A stretch of 64,000 bases of DNA, from contig NW_022145556.1 in assembly GCF_000002235.5 (NCBI RefSeq), positions 487,501 to 551,500 on the forward strand. Direction: 5' to 3'. The stretch is from Strongylocentrotus purpuratus (lineage: Eukaryota; Echinodermata; Echinoidea; Camarodonta; Strongylocentrotidae). How positions within the stretch are numbered: the stretch's first letter is position 1; every line of letters starts with the position of its first letter. The notes beneath the pieces are model-generated. The model was not told the origin of the DNA and did no database searches. It worked only from the letters and a program-made list of their open reading frames with translations. A program made the translations under genes and the position numbers. This document shows, in pieces, positions 34,601 to 49,744 of this stretch.

Positions 34601-35357
34601 ACAGAATTTTTTTTTATCCTATTATCGTCCTGCGTACGCTACTGATTTCACCCCATGCCATTTTGTACCCCCCCCCCCCCCCCGGTAAGAAATTCCTGGA
34701 TCCGCCACTGTGTATGACCAGTTTTAAATCTGTTTTTAATTTTCATTTTAAGATCTGTCTTGGGCTCTGCCCCCTTTTTCACTGCCTATTTGAAATAAAT
34801 TCGGATCCTGCCTTATAACAACAAAAACACCAGCCTGAACAACTACAAGAACAAAAACTGCAAGGATAAAACTTAAAGGATATCTGGGTCAAACCGGTCC
34901 AAAGGGTCTTCCCCTGATGTGACGTGAAGTAGACATAAAAGATAAGACGAATCATCTGTTGGGCCAATCATCGTCTATATTAGGTATATCTCAGTCCATT
35001 GCGAATGGTGTTTCTATTGCTCTATTGCTAGTTTGGCCATTTAATTGCTGTTGCACATAAGCTGCCAGAATACACACGATCATTCTATTTTAGTTTTATT
35101 TCCTTGCTGTGATATTGACACAATCAAAACATTTTATAAGTGACGTTGATCGGGACAGCACAAGGGGGCGCTCTTTAACATGATTCAGTAGTCAGCGTTC
35201 CGCAATGAGTCTGTTGTTTCACGCAAATATTGTGTTCTACTGTTCGATTAGTTTCTCTTCAGCAAGAGCCTTGCTTTACCATAAATAATGAGAATTTATA
35301 ACTTTCGGATTTTTTGTGGAATTATCAGCTTACTACTTCTTACCAGATCAAAAACAT

Positions 35358-37936
<2,579 letters not shown>

Positions 37937-38062
37937 TTCATAACTGGGAACGATTGATGGGAACATCATAATTGTAGATCTTGTCAGTAAACAGGATATG
38001 TTGATAGAAAAGGATTTCTAAAATGATATCCGCCCATCCTATCCCTTTTTTCTGCTCTATTC

Positions 38063-38138
38063 CCCTCTCTCTCTCTCTTTATCTCTTTATGTATATATCT
38101 CTATGTGTGTCTATTTGTGTGTGTGTCTCTCTCTCTTC

Positions 38139-38177
<39 letters not shown>

Positions 38178-38300
38178 TCTCTCTGTCACCCCTCTCTCTC
38201 TCTCTCTTTCTCTCTCTTTATCTCTCAATGTATGTCTCTCTCTCTCTCTCTCTGCGTCTCTGTGTGTGTATCCCTCTCTTTCTCATCCTCTCTCTCAGAC
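38063..38300. repeat. CT microsatellite, U2
   Basis: Long interrupted (TC)n with TGTG patches. Serine/leucine frames here are repeat artefacts. Confidence 0.95.
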
Positions 38301-39609
38301 AGAGCTCTCTTTCTCTCTCCTATTCTCTATTTCACCTTCCTTCCTTTTCTACGTACGATGTGCGTTTTCTTTTGAGCCACCTAAAGTAGTTCTACCAATC
38401 TTTTTTATCTGCCCTCTGTTCTTTTTCTGCTCCCCTTCTTCTCAACCTTGATTCTTCCTCTTGTTCTCTCACTTGACTGTTTCGTTCCTCTGCCACTTTG
38501 GTACAAGTGTATTTCTCTTTCTCTCGTTCTCGTTGTTCAAGTTTGAGTAAAGTTCTCAAGTTATCTGTTAGCAGAAATCTGCAGGTTCTTTTTGTTCCTT
38601 GAGGTCAGTGTTTAGGAGCTAGAATTAAATACCATTTTGCACCATTCGCAATTAAAGCTGAGTGATTTTAGTCATTCAATTTATTAAAGAAATGAAAAAA
38701 GTTGGTCATTATCAATCAATAACAATATATTTATTAATCGATTAATGAAACATTTTACAGTGAATGAAAATATATATATATAAATGACATAATAAACATG
38801 ATGAAGAAAAAGATGAACATTCAATAAATCAGGTATGGAAAAAAAAGATAAATATATATGCTTGCTTATACAAAGTACGAATAAGAATAAATGACATTGT
38901 GACAGTACTAGAGTGGAAATGAAACAGACAAATATAAAACAAAGAAGAGAAAGAAAGGGGAAAAGAGAGAGAAAGGGCGAGGGGAGATGAGGGGAAAGAG
39001 ATGTAGGTAAATTTATGGACAATATCCATTCAATTTCCGATAAAAAGTAAGAACATATGGGCCTTATAATACATCATCAGGGATCTCAATTTTGTTTTTC
39101 TTTCTCAACTTTGTGAGGGGGGGTGTAATAAGATAAATACAATACTAAATTACAAACCCTATGGCCCGTATTCTGAAACCAAGTTTAAAGTTAAACCTGA
39201 CTTCAGACTACGGACCTATAGGTCTGGGAGCTGCAAAACACTATGGGACCCCATTCCATAGTTGCCCCCCCCCCCCCGGATGAGCAAACATGGTGCGAAG
39301 ACAGAGGAAGACCGAGGTATGACGCTTATCAGCCTTCATCAGATCACAGTTATCCCTAGAACAAAAATGAAAAGGGGGGAAATGAGGTGAATAAAAGAGA
39401 ATGTTCATAACAACCATTTAGTTAATTTTTACCTCTTTTAGAAATTTGAATCGCTATCAATAATTGTGTTGATAGATAGGCCAATCTCATCCTGAAGCCA
39501 TTATTGCTCAAAGTCTAGCTTCGAACATCCCTGAACATAATTATCAATAACCACCCACCGCCATGAACTTTTTTACATGAACAATTTCTGCAAACATAGC
39601 CATAGGAAA

Positions 39610-41215
39610 ATGAAGCCGTGCTTACAATCTCCATCATTTCTTCCGGAGCAGTGTCCAGTTCCAATCTCTCATCGGTTGGTTGGACGCTCACGGAGAGCAT
39701 CTCAGGTGTATCTCCTTCCTTCAGAAACGATAGAGATAAGTATTACGATTTGTGTATACGAATACATGTATACAAGATTATATAAACATATGACATTATC
39801 ATCGAGATCGATGCATATCATCAATATCATATTTCAAAGGTTCCAATATTATTTAGGGCTTGGGCACGGGATCCCTCCACTAATTGAATTACTAAATCGA
39901 TTAGCAGAAGCAACAATCCTTTTAGATCATTAAACGAAAATAGATTCATAATACTTGTCTGTCACGGTAAAACTTTCACAAAATAATAATTATTGATTCA
40001 ATAAAAATTCATGACTATGATAGCAGACTCCTAGAATAATTAGTGTTGTTTTTTACATGTACGATTCCTGCAAACATGCATGTAGCCATAGGAAAATGAA
40101 GATGTGCTTACAATCTCCATCATTTCTTCTGGAGCAGTGTCCAGTCCCAATCTTTCGTCAGTGGGTTGGACACTAATGGGTAGCACTTCTTGTGTATCTC
40201 CTTCCTTCAGAAGCGATAGAGAAAAATATTAGATTTTGATTATGATTGTTGTATACAAAGGTTTATAACAGTATATATATTTATGTTATTTATATTATGA
40301 CATTATCATCGAGATCGATGCATGTCATTATAATATTTCCAATAGTTTCCAATATTATTTAGGGCTGGGGCACGGGATCCCTCCACTAATCGAATGACTT
40401 CATCAATTAGCAGAAGCAACAATCCTTTTAGATCATTAAACGAAAATACATTTATAATCCTTGTCTGTCATGGCAATACTTCACAGATAATTATTGATTA
40501 TTAACAATTCATTACTATGATAGCAGACTCCTAGAATAATTAGTGTTTTTTTTTACATGTACGATTCCTGCAAACATGCATGTAGCCATAGGAAAATGAA
40601 GCTGTGCTTACAATCTCCATCATTTCTTCTGGAGCGGTGTCCAGTCCCAATCTTTCGTCAGTGGGTTGGACACTAATGGGTAGTACTTCTGGTGTATCTA
40701 CTTCCTTCAGAAACGATATAGAAAAATATTAGATTTTTATTATAATTTTTGTATATAAAGGTTTATACCAGTATATATATCTATGTTATTTATATTATAT
40801 ATGACATTATCATCGAGATCGATGCATGTCAATGTAATATTTCAAAGGATCCAATATTATTGAGGGCTGCATGGGGCTAGAGACCCCTCCACTAATCGAA
40901 TGACTTAATCGATTAGCAGAAGCAACAATCCTTATAGATCATTAAACAAAAATACATTTATAATACTTGTCTGTCACGGTAATACTTCACAAATAATTAT
41001 TGATTAATTAACGATTCATTGCTATGATAGCAGACTCCTAGAATAATTAGTGTTATTTTTTACATGTACGACTCTTGCAAACATGCATGTAGCCATAGGA
41101 AAATGAAGCTGTGCTTACAATCTCCATCATTTCTTCTGGAGCGGTGTCCAGTCCCAATCTTTCGTCAGTTGGCTGGACACTAATGGGTAGCACTCCTGGT
41201 GGATCTCCTTCCATG
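39610..41215. repeat. Four tandem copies of an exon-3-bearing segment
   Basis: The acceptor-side landmark TCAGAAACGATAGAG or close variants occurs at 39720, 40208 and 40708, and the fourth copy ends near 41215. The period is about 487-510 bases. Each copy contains the 93-base exon, the downstream CATAGGAAAATGAAG motif, and an upstream stretch ending GACATTATCATCGAGATCGATGC. Other units have this segment once. Confidence 0.75.
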
Positions 41216-41769
41216 ATTAGATTTTGATAACGATTTGTGTATACGTATATATATAGGTACACTGTATATAACCCTTCATCTAGTTATCCAGTTGGTGCAT
41301 TGTATTCAACTGCTCTAACTTTATACAATTATTAAAGGTAATACAAAGTTTTGGAAATTTTAATAATATGAAAGCCTTACAATGGGAATAAGATACCCCT
41401 CCCCCCCCCCCCCCCAATTGTTTACAATAAAGTAGAGAGGTTTTCCGAGGATATTTCCACCGAAACGATTCCCTCCATACAAATGTTTGCGAACCCACCC
41501 CCATAACTCATCTATAGAGTCTAAGAGTGCTGAGGGGGTTCCCAAATATTCCCGAATAAAAAAATTGCTTCTCCCCCTCCCTCCGCCCCCCCCCCCCCCC
41601 CAAAAAAAAAATCCAACCCTCGGAAGCTGGTAGGATTATTTTCCTTTTCCGCTCTCCAATCCTTCGAATTTTGACACCTCTCATTTCTTACCTCGTATCT
41701 CTCTTCATTGTCGCTTCTGTCTATGTTACGGGATGAATCGCCCCTTCCTTGAAGCTTGGAGGTTGCCAT
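39626..41769 (-). pseudogene. Uncharacterised gene, copy C (exon 2 lost, exon 3 amplified)
   Basis: Exon 1 is 41692-41769 (26 codons, MATSKLQGRGDSSRNIDRSD...), with a good GTAAG donor. Exon 2, expected near 41280-41350, is missing: the sequence goes from an exon-3 copy straight into the segment that normally lies upstream of exon 2. Exon 3 is present four times: 41119-41211, 40612-40704, 40112-40204 and 39626-39718, each 93 bases, open and ending MEI before a GTAAG donor. The copy at 41119 has lost the usual AG acceptor. Since all exons are in phase 0, a transcript joining exon 1 to one or more exon-3 copies would keep the frame. It is either a broken copy or a rearranged, repeat-bearing variant. 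Confidence 0.45.
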
Positions 41770-42388
41770 TGTAAGACTGAAATATAGAACATAATAAAGT
41801 TCAATCGATGATTATGTGATAGCAGATTTCATCAATAAAAAAATAAAATAACTAGCGGCGATTGACAAAATGGTAAATTTTGTAACCGATTTAGAGTTCA
41901 GAACTTAGGCTGAAGCGGCGGAGCGTTATTAAACGAAGGAAGGAGCACTGAACAAAAATGTTTGTTATTTTTTGGGGGGAAGGAGCACCTGTATTAAAAG
42001 AGTGAATAAAAAGAAAATGAAGTGCTCTCTTCACACTCAGTGGAAAATTATCTGTTTTTGTAAGCTTTCCCTTGCTGTGTAGCAAGCTTCTTCAGACCCA
42101 TGTCGTAGATGGCGCTGCTGTTGATGCAGTTTGACGAGGAAGTAGAATGGGACCGTAGTCAGTCTCTGTTCAGTATGTGAGTTTATTTCTTTGTCACTTT
42201 CTGAGAGTTTAATTCTATCACATCGTCTTGCTGCATCAGCAACAGCGCCAGCCACGACAGAAGCTTGCAGCACAACAAGGGAAGGCTTATCCAAAAAAGG
42301 AGGTTTCCACTGGTTATGAAGAAAACAATGATTTTCAAGTTTCAACTCCAACCAGATGAACCTCTTCAGTTATTTCGTTATTCAAAAA

Positions 42389-42535
42389 CCATCTCTCATC
42401 ACATCTCTCCATTTTGATTTGACACACTTCAGTAGTTTAAATGGACCTTTGGACTCTCCTACCCTAGACTCCATTGGTCTACAGTGTGATGAATAAAACA
42501 CAGGAGCATGATAGGTAGACATAAGTTGTCCTAAC
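42389..42535 (-). other. Conserved block, U3 copy
   Basis: Same block, L variant, open minus frame. It lies about 620 bases upstream of exon 1 of copy C. Between them, the minus frame at about 42220-42330 reads KPPFLDKPSLVVLQASVVAG followed by AVADAARRCDR; this is shared with 62700-62820 and may be another upstream exon. Confidence 0.35.
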
Positions 42536-42892
42536 AAAAGATGAGAAGGACACTACCCATCAAAGAAAAGGATAATTTTGGGGGAAATTGTAAAAAACCC
42601 GGCTCACTGTGTACCTTCGTCAAATAGGCCTGTAGGTGGTGGAAATTTTGTTATCTCAAAATTTTCAACAATCGATGAGCATAAATCGGCATTTTAGTAG
42701 TCATATTTGGATTTGAAGTAGTGATTGAATAACCGTTTCGAGAGTGGATTCCATAATTTTTGGTGGATTTCCACTCAACACGGAATTATCCCAAATCTGT
42801 CTCCCCCAAAAGTGAATTTCAAGGATTGCATCTGAATATCAAATTACCATGAGTCCGATGGCATATGATGATCACTGGTGTATTAATGGGGG

Positions 42893-43018
42893 GGCAGGCG
42901 CGTACGCAGTATGGGGGGGGGGGAGGGGGTCAAACCCCCTTCATGTTTTTATTATGATAACAAAAATTTAAAAAATTATTTAAAAAAATCTAATGGGTGA
43001 CCTAAAAAAAAGGCGACC

Positions 43019-43053
<35 letters not shown>

Positions 43054-43090
43054 CGGAACGAAATGTCGATCGGTCAAATTTTCAAATTAC
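42893..43090. mobile_element. MITE with CAGGCGCGTACGCAG end, U3
   Basis: Starts CAGGCGCGTACGCAGTATGG, then a G run, GGGTCAAACCCC, GGGTGACCTAAAAAA, a C run of about 30, and GGAACGAAATGTCGATCGGT. The right end is not clear. Confidence 0.6.
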
Positions 43091-43892
43091 GGGAAGAGCT
43101 TCGCCCCTGGATCCCACGACAATTAGTGACCTGCCAGTGTCACATATAAGGTATCAAAATATGCTCATCTCACGTACCGTAATTAAATACCTTAAACCCC
43201 TGCGCTTCCGGGGGCTCTAATGCGGCCCCTAAATGCTCATTTCACCGTAATAACCCTGGACCCCACGCCAATATACGGTCCACTCGCTTCGCTTGCTACG
43301 CTCTACCTGATCGTAAATATATAGCCCCCCCCACACACACACACAATGAAAAACGTCCCGCATGGCCTGCACGAACATGACGAGACTGGTGGTGATGCGG
43401 ATTTTCGTTCAGCCGGCTCCCCCCCCCCCCCCACCCCCAACGTTTTTGCTCATTACGCCACTGTTGATGATATCATTGACACATTTCCTTTTATTTTTGG
43501 CTTCCTGTTTCCAAAGACCAAAGTCCAAATTCACGAGCGTACAAACTACAGCGCCACGTATTACATGTTATGCATGTGTTTAGGATACTTTGCGTTGCGA
43601 TTCGTTGATATTTGATCCATATTTATAGAGCTACATATTACTTTCTTCATTCCTTATCCAACATAAACTGGAGACATATATATTGGAATACACAACTGAA
43701 ATGAAAGGTAATCAATTTTGGTTCATATCTTGAGTGTTATACATGTATGATAGTATTGTAATCCGGAATCAGTTTTGCGTCACAGCTATGTGCAGTAGAT
43801 AACTAGCTATTTACGAGATCACGAATATAGTATCAGTTGCTTTCTGTATTGTTAGTACAATACTGATAGCCTACGAATTTATGAGGCTGGGG

Positions 43893-44073
43893 TAGTGAGC
43901 ACATTTTTTTTTTTTTTTTTTTTGGTCCTCAAATTTTTTTCAATTTGCACCCCCCCCCCTTGAGCGCCAGGGGGGGGGGGGCCCAACCCCCCAAAAAGGT
44001 AAAAATCACGTGAGTTTACATGATTTTTTTCTCAAGGGGGACCCCCCCCCCCCTGGATCCGCCACTGCAGGAT
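43893..44073. mobile_element. Poly-C MITE, inverted copy, U3
   Basis: Reverse complement of the left half of the 26266 element: GGTCCTC, ATTTGCACC, GGTAAAAATCACGTG, ending GGATCCGCCACTG. It replaces part of the shared block that U2 keeps. Confidence 0.7.
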
Positions 44074-44149
44074 AATATCCGTGCACCCCGCCGACCGAGG
44101 TGAGTAGTCTACGGACAGTTTTCTGGGTGCGTTTACCTGTGAGAGGACA

Positions 44150-44380
44150 CTTTTTTTTGTTTGGTCTCGAAATTTGAAAAATTGACATTTTGTTCCGGTG
44201 GGGGGGGGGGGGGGTGGTCAACTTTTTTAGGTCAGCCATTGGCATAATTTTAATTTTTTTTAATTTTTTTTTTTTTTTAAATCTCAAAAGGTTTTTTCCC
44301 CAAAAAAAACATACACAAAACATGCACATAAAAACACTCAAGGGGGATTTAACCCCCCCCCCCCCTGCGTACGCGCCTGA
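44150..44380. mobile_element. MITE with CAGGCGCGTACGCAGGGG end, U3, inverted
   Basis: Ends CCCCCCTGCGTACGCGCCTG at 44362-44380. Its interior (GACCTAAAAAAGTTGACC, poly-C, GGAACAAAATGTCAATTTTT on the minus strand) matches in layout the copies at 42893-43090 and 63449-63610. Confidence 0.65.
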
Positions 44381-44469
44381 TTGAGGTACAATAAGGAGCA
44401 AAGCAACGGGAATTGTAAATTATCTGACCCTTTAGAATGCTATTAGTTGTATAAACTATAATTCATATA

Positions 44470-44870
44470 ACCTGCATTTACACTGCAACCAAAAAGCGTC
44501 GGTTTTTCTCACATTCCGGTGTTTCGCAAACGCGACGAGAAATCGAAATCGAAAAGCACACCTCTGTTGTTATCTGGAGTGCAAACGCTTGCCGGAGCTT
44601 CACCGTTTTGTTTTCAGCGCCAACGAATGCAGGGCACCGATGAGTAGCGCACTGCTCACCCTAAAACCGGTATGAGCAAATTTCGACGTTTTGGCATGGG
44701 TTTTTCCAGTAGTGCAAATGGCAGACCAACAAATCGACTGTTTTTCAAATTGATCTTTGGGATGTGTAGGGTGAAATTACGAGATCGTGGAGCACATGCG
44801 AGGGAGCAAAGCGAAGAACCTTAAGGAAATGTTCGCATCACCTTCCACAATTTCATCTCTAAATACCTTT
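44470..44870. other. Block shared by U3 and U4 only
   Basis: CAACCAAAAAGCGTCGGTTT, TTTCGCAAACGCGACGAGAA and GAGCACATGCRAGGGAGCAA recur at 60985-61440. No clear open frame is kept in both copies. Function unknown; could be an old repeat. Confidence 0.4.
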
Positions 44871-45477
44871 CAACCTTCATAAGAGGGGCGCATAATCCAA
44901 CCTTGATAGCAAACTACCGTAGATGACAGCAACAAATAAGAAAAGTAGACTGGTGAAAGTTTTGAATGTATAAAAGTTGTAGTCACTTTAGAAATGGGCT
45001 CTTCCAATTGGCGAATCGGCAATGTCTATATGATGTAGTGACGGAGAAGTTTTCCATTTGCTTGAACACACAAAATGACTAAAATGTCAATTTCTGAAAA
45101 AATGAATGACTCAGGAGGGTCTCTTCTCTTTAGAGGACCTATAATAATATGCTATCCATACTATACTAATCTTTGAGTAGTGCCCCGAGGGAGAAGGCAC
45201 TTAGGAGAAAAATATAAATTAATGATATTTTTTTGTACTCGACAAGCGGGAGATTAATCCGCGACGACGTCACAATCCAAAGGCCAAACTGCCAATTTTG
45301 AGATTCGCATAGATTTAGTGATCTCATATTTGAATCATTCATAGCTTTCTTATAATTGTCTGATTCATTTATTTCGCTATTATGTTTATCTTATTTTTCT
45401 ACTTTCACACAAATGAACTTGTTATCAAAGGGTTGGATCGCCTCTTATTAATGTTCTCCCCTTTCTCTTCCTCTTAT

Positions 45478-45488
45478 TTTTTTATTTT

Positions 45489-45527
<39 letters not shown>

Positions 45528-45565
45528 TTTTATTTATTTTATTTATTTTTTATTTTTTTTTGGGG
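45478..45565. repeat. TTTA microsatellite
   Basis: (TTTA)n, absent from the matching place in U2 (28775) and U4 (62065). Confidence 0.95.
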
Positions 45566-45867
45566 GGGGGGCATTTATTGCACCCACTTTCTTTTCCGTT
45601 TTTGCGCCCCTTCAACTGTCACCCGGGACACGTGCCCCCTTTCACTACTTGTAATGGATTATGCTTCCCCATGTTAATACCTCGTAATGATTTGGAATAG
45701 TTGTAAACAAAATAGAATTTGAAAATAAAGTTATGTGATTTTAAACAAAATAATAATAATTTGAAGGCAAAAGGTATTTTGCACGCGTCCGTGTCTATGT
45801 AGCATATTTCAGACAATTTTCTAATGCAATTTTCATGCGTTTTTTGTGACTACTTTATAGATGTTAT

Positions 45868-45945
45868 CTATATAAGCGCTTAGAGACTTCGGTGGTAAGC
45901 GCTTTATAAGCAACGTTTTTATCATTATCATTATTATATCATTAT
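45868..45945 (+). mobile_element. CR1/L2-type LINE 3' tail, U3
   Basis: Same relic as at 29078-29160, at the matching place in U3. Confidence 0.6.
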
Positions 45946-46776
45946 CGGTTTGGGCTATACAAACTTATGCAATGGATATAGTTAAAATATTTGTATGAAA
46001 TATAAGTGTTTGTTTTTTAGGCCAAATAACAAAAATAAAGTATTTCTCGCCCCGCCCGTCTCCTTTTTGGCAGCCGCCTCCTTTTTTCTTTTCTTTTTTG
46101 TACTATCTACTATTCAGAAAAAAGCCCCCCCCCCCTCCCCCTCCCAAAAGAAAAAGAGCCTGTGATATACATGTTGTTTAAAGGTAATTCAAAGTTATTT
46201 TGGGGAAATTTTAAAAATTGGATGGATAGTGATTCTTTAAAAAAAAATGATATAATGCCCCTGTGAATGTTTTATAAGCACTAGAAAATTAAGCCCCTAA
46301 AACAAGGCTGCTTTCGAGAAATTGAATAATCGAAATTCAACGGTGCTCCCGGGAAGTTTCAAATATTTCAAATAGCGCCTAAGGACATTCCCTGATAGCT
46401 GCGACCATTGAAATCTGCATATTCTGAGATTTAATTTCCAAACAGGAATAGAAAATCAGTCGATTGTAGTCAAGAAAAATTGTTTTAAATCTAATCTATG
46501 GCGTTTCATGTGTTAGCTATCTTCTCGAGGCATACATTCATTTTCTTCTATAAGTAAGTTTGTTCATATTTGCCAACATTCGTTATAGCTAAAGCACATT
46601 CATTCATTCATTCATCATTGATTTTGGTTCATATAGAAAATTCCATGTTAAAATAAAACAGTCCAAAGACAGAAATGTACTTACATAGATTACATAGCTG
46701 CACTGGTCAAAATTGTTTGAATGATTCCTATACATTCACCAAAATTTACAGGGAACAAATGGTGAGATTAGAAGGA

Positions 46777-46990
46777 GGCGCGATTGCTCAGTCGGTACAG
46801 CAGTGGTCTTGTAATCCGGTGACCCGGGCTCGAAACCAAGGCGATGCGCTAGTGCACTTTGGTAAAGCATTAATCCTCATTGCCAGGTCCCTCGGAGAGG
46901 ACCTAAAGCCGTTGGCCGTCTGGTTTCTTACGTACAAGCATTTATGCTTTCTTAGCAGTCAGGTAAAATAACCACCATCATTCCATTCAA
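46777..46990 (+). mobile_element. tRNA-derived SINE (full head and tail)
   Basis: The head GGCGCGATTGCTCAGTCGGT holds an A-box-like TTGCTCAGTCGGT (46784-46796) and a B-box GGCTCGAAACC (46827-46837). The body has GCATTAATCCTCATTGCC and GGTCCCTCGGAGAGGACC; the tail has TTATGCTTTCTTAGCAGTCA. U2 at 29903-29920 (GTTAGAAGTAAAAAAGAA) is the matching empty site. Similar SINEs are, to my recollection, common in sea urchins. Confidence 0.8.
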
Positions 46991-46999
46991 GTAAAAAAG

Positions 47000-49740
47000 A
47001 ACTGTTTAACATATTGCACTTCAAACTCATAATAAACATAAACAATTATTTCAAATTTTTGAAGACAGAAAAAGAGAAATGAGAAGAAATCAACCAGCTG
47101 GGGAAGAAGACAGAGAGAAGACAGAGAAAGAGAAGGGATCTGTTAAGAAAATGAAAATATTAGATAATTAGACCATAGACCTAAAACCTTTATTTATATT
47201 TATGCAAGATAATTCAGAAAATGATTGTATTCTTAACACAAATATTGATGAAAAGATGTTGATTTGAGTGATTTCAGTGTCAGTCTATTTTATACTTAAT
47301 AAGAAAAATCGCATAAAAGTAAACAAAATACTTACATATTGAATGCAGCGAGGAATAATGAAATAAATCAATGTGATTCCGAAAGATGATGTAGATGACT
47401 CTTCTTGATGAAGGTGTAAGAACAAGTGAAGTACATTTCAAATACAAAGTAAAAAAAAAAAATGTTCCGGCGTTTATTGTATTATCTGATAACGTAAGAA
47501 TTTACACATCTTTTCATTTGGTTCGATGTCATGGAAGTTCTTTGATCAATTGTGTGGGCAGCATCATCGACACAACAGCGTCAACTCCACCAGTCTCATT
47601 ATGAACACGTTTTTATATTTATAGTCCATTACATATTTATGTACATTTTTCCGGTTAATGTTTGTGTTCCAACACAAGCTCTGTTTGATAAAGCTTGATA
47701 TCATAGCGAATACTAAAATTCTATAACAAATTTGCTTTTATTTATCAAATGCAAAATGTTGAGTAGATTGTAAGAAGTATCGTAATTTATTATTAATAAC
47801 AAGTTTTATGAAACGTTTCCAAACAACTACATTATTATGCTGTGTAATATTATAATCGATCCATAAATTTAAATACAATCGGTCATTGCGCATAATGTAA
47901 GAAGCGATAGTATAAGAAGAGATTATTTATTTGAATAACATTAATTGATCAAGGAAAGGAGCATTTGGTAAGTCATTTTTTAATTCTTATTAAGTATTTG
48001 ATTTTCATGGTAAGAGAATGGAGTTCATCTATAACCGTGGATGAAATTAAACGCAGTTTCTAAGAAGATGAATTAGAGGAAAACAATTTGGCCTTCATGA
48101 AAAATAATTGCCCCTGCTTCTGCATTTTGTAAGGCTTTTCGTAGAACTCGATTAAGAGAAGAACAAATTACTGATTTATTTCACTCTCCCACAAAAAAGG
48201 AAAACTATCTTCTGCAGAAAAATCAACTACGAGTATCTCTAAAGGGTCTGAGAGTGACAACTACATGAGTGTCAATTCGACGGCAGGTTCGTTCTGTGCG
48301 TTCATTGGTTGGACGGGCTTTACTCTGGGCCTTTGCTGTGTGTTTTTGTTAAAGATAAAGTTGAGTTCTGGTTAAGCGATTGCATTGTGAAAGAAAAGGT
48401 GTGGGTTGGATCAGAAAAAGTTGATCATGTAGCATGTAAGTATTGGTGTGCACTGCAAGGTTCCGGAATCATCAAAATCATAATAATTTGGCTTAGTCTG
48501 AAAGTAACAAGCACTGTACACAGAAAGATGCATATGGGACTACACTAATGGTGTCGGGCCTATTACTTACCTTGATTTCCTTATCTTTCTATGCTCATTA
48601 CTCAGCTAGTATATATTTTTTACCAAAATAATTGTTTGGCAAATGACATATATTTGTAATCTTGAACATTCAGTGTAAGTTTCGTTTGATTCTGTGAGAA
48701 TTCTTTTTTTTTTTTACCAGAACTGAAGTTTAATATCAATGGTGATGGTGAAAATCCTTGGAAAAGGTTAAGTAGGTTACCAGTGAAGACGTTTTTTTTT
48801 TGGGGGGGGGGGGGGGGGGTGGGTCGTAGTACAAAATTTAAAACCTGTTCGTGTACTACCGATTAGTCTATTCCAGCTGGACTTCTATATCCACATGGTT
48901 TGATAACCATTTCGTCTACTTAGCTATTTGGTCTAATTTCCATTTGGTCTTAACTCCAATATGTTTACTAACCATTTGCTCTAGTGTTCATTTAATCTAA
49001 TTTCCAGTCCGTCTAATTCCCAGTTTGTCCAATGCCCATTTTGTCTTCTATCCATCAGATATAATAATCATTTGATGAGACCTGGAATCTATACTTTGTG
49101 AAGATCTTTTGACCTAAACCTAAATCCAAGTTGACTGTTAGTGTTATGGATTCGGATTGCCATGGAGTTTTTGATAAAGACTTCTCACTTGTAACATGAT
49201 AAAAAGGTAAGTATATCATTTCATTTTTAATATCTTAGAGGACGTTTTGTCATTCAATGAAAGAACACAGTAATAAATTAAAAGCATATATATTTCAGAT
49301 TTACTACGTTCAATGGCACAAATCCACCATAATGCCTTTATTTTAAAGTGAACGGTTGTTAAAAGGATGATGAAAAACTACGTAATTTTTGGTATTAAAT
49401 GTTACTTATTATATTCCATCTACTGTACTAACTCCCCATCATGCAAATAATCCTGAAGAAAATTCTCAAACCAGAAAGATATTTATGGTTTTCATTGAGT
49501 CTGAAGGCGTTAACGTGTAACCCCCTTTAACAGTACATTTTCACAACCGTTTTCCTTGCAAATATGACACAAAACAGGCGTTTACAAATCTTTCAACATC
49601 GAATTGTTTGGAATGGTATATAGAGCCAACTCATATCTCTTCGACGATTTACATTCACCTAAAATTCAATATAATTATAATAATATGGTTGGGTGAATTT
49701 AGGAATCGATCAGATCAATTTTTCACATTTTTATTATCAA
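47000..49740. other. Shared blocks, U3 copy, with a ~300-bp extra piece
   Basis: Matches 10880-12460 and 13945-14830 of U1. At about 48287-48600 there is extra sequence absent from U1 between GGCAGGTT and TACCAAAATA. It has an open frame (GPLLCVFVKDKVEFWLSDCI, VKEKVWVGSEKVDHVA) ending at a GTAAGTATT donor-like site (48436). Not enough to call a gene. Confidence 0.35.
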
Positions 49741-49744
49741 TAAT

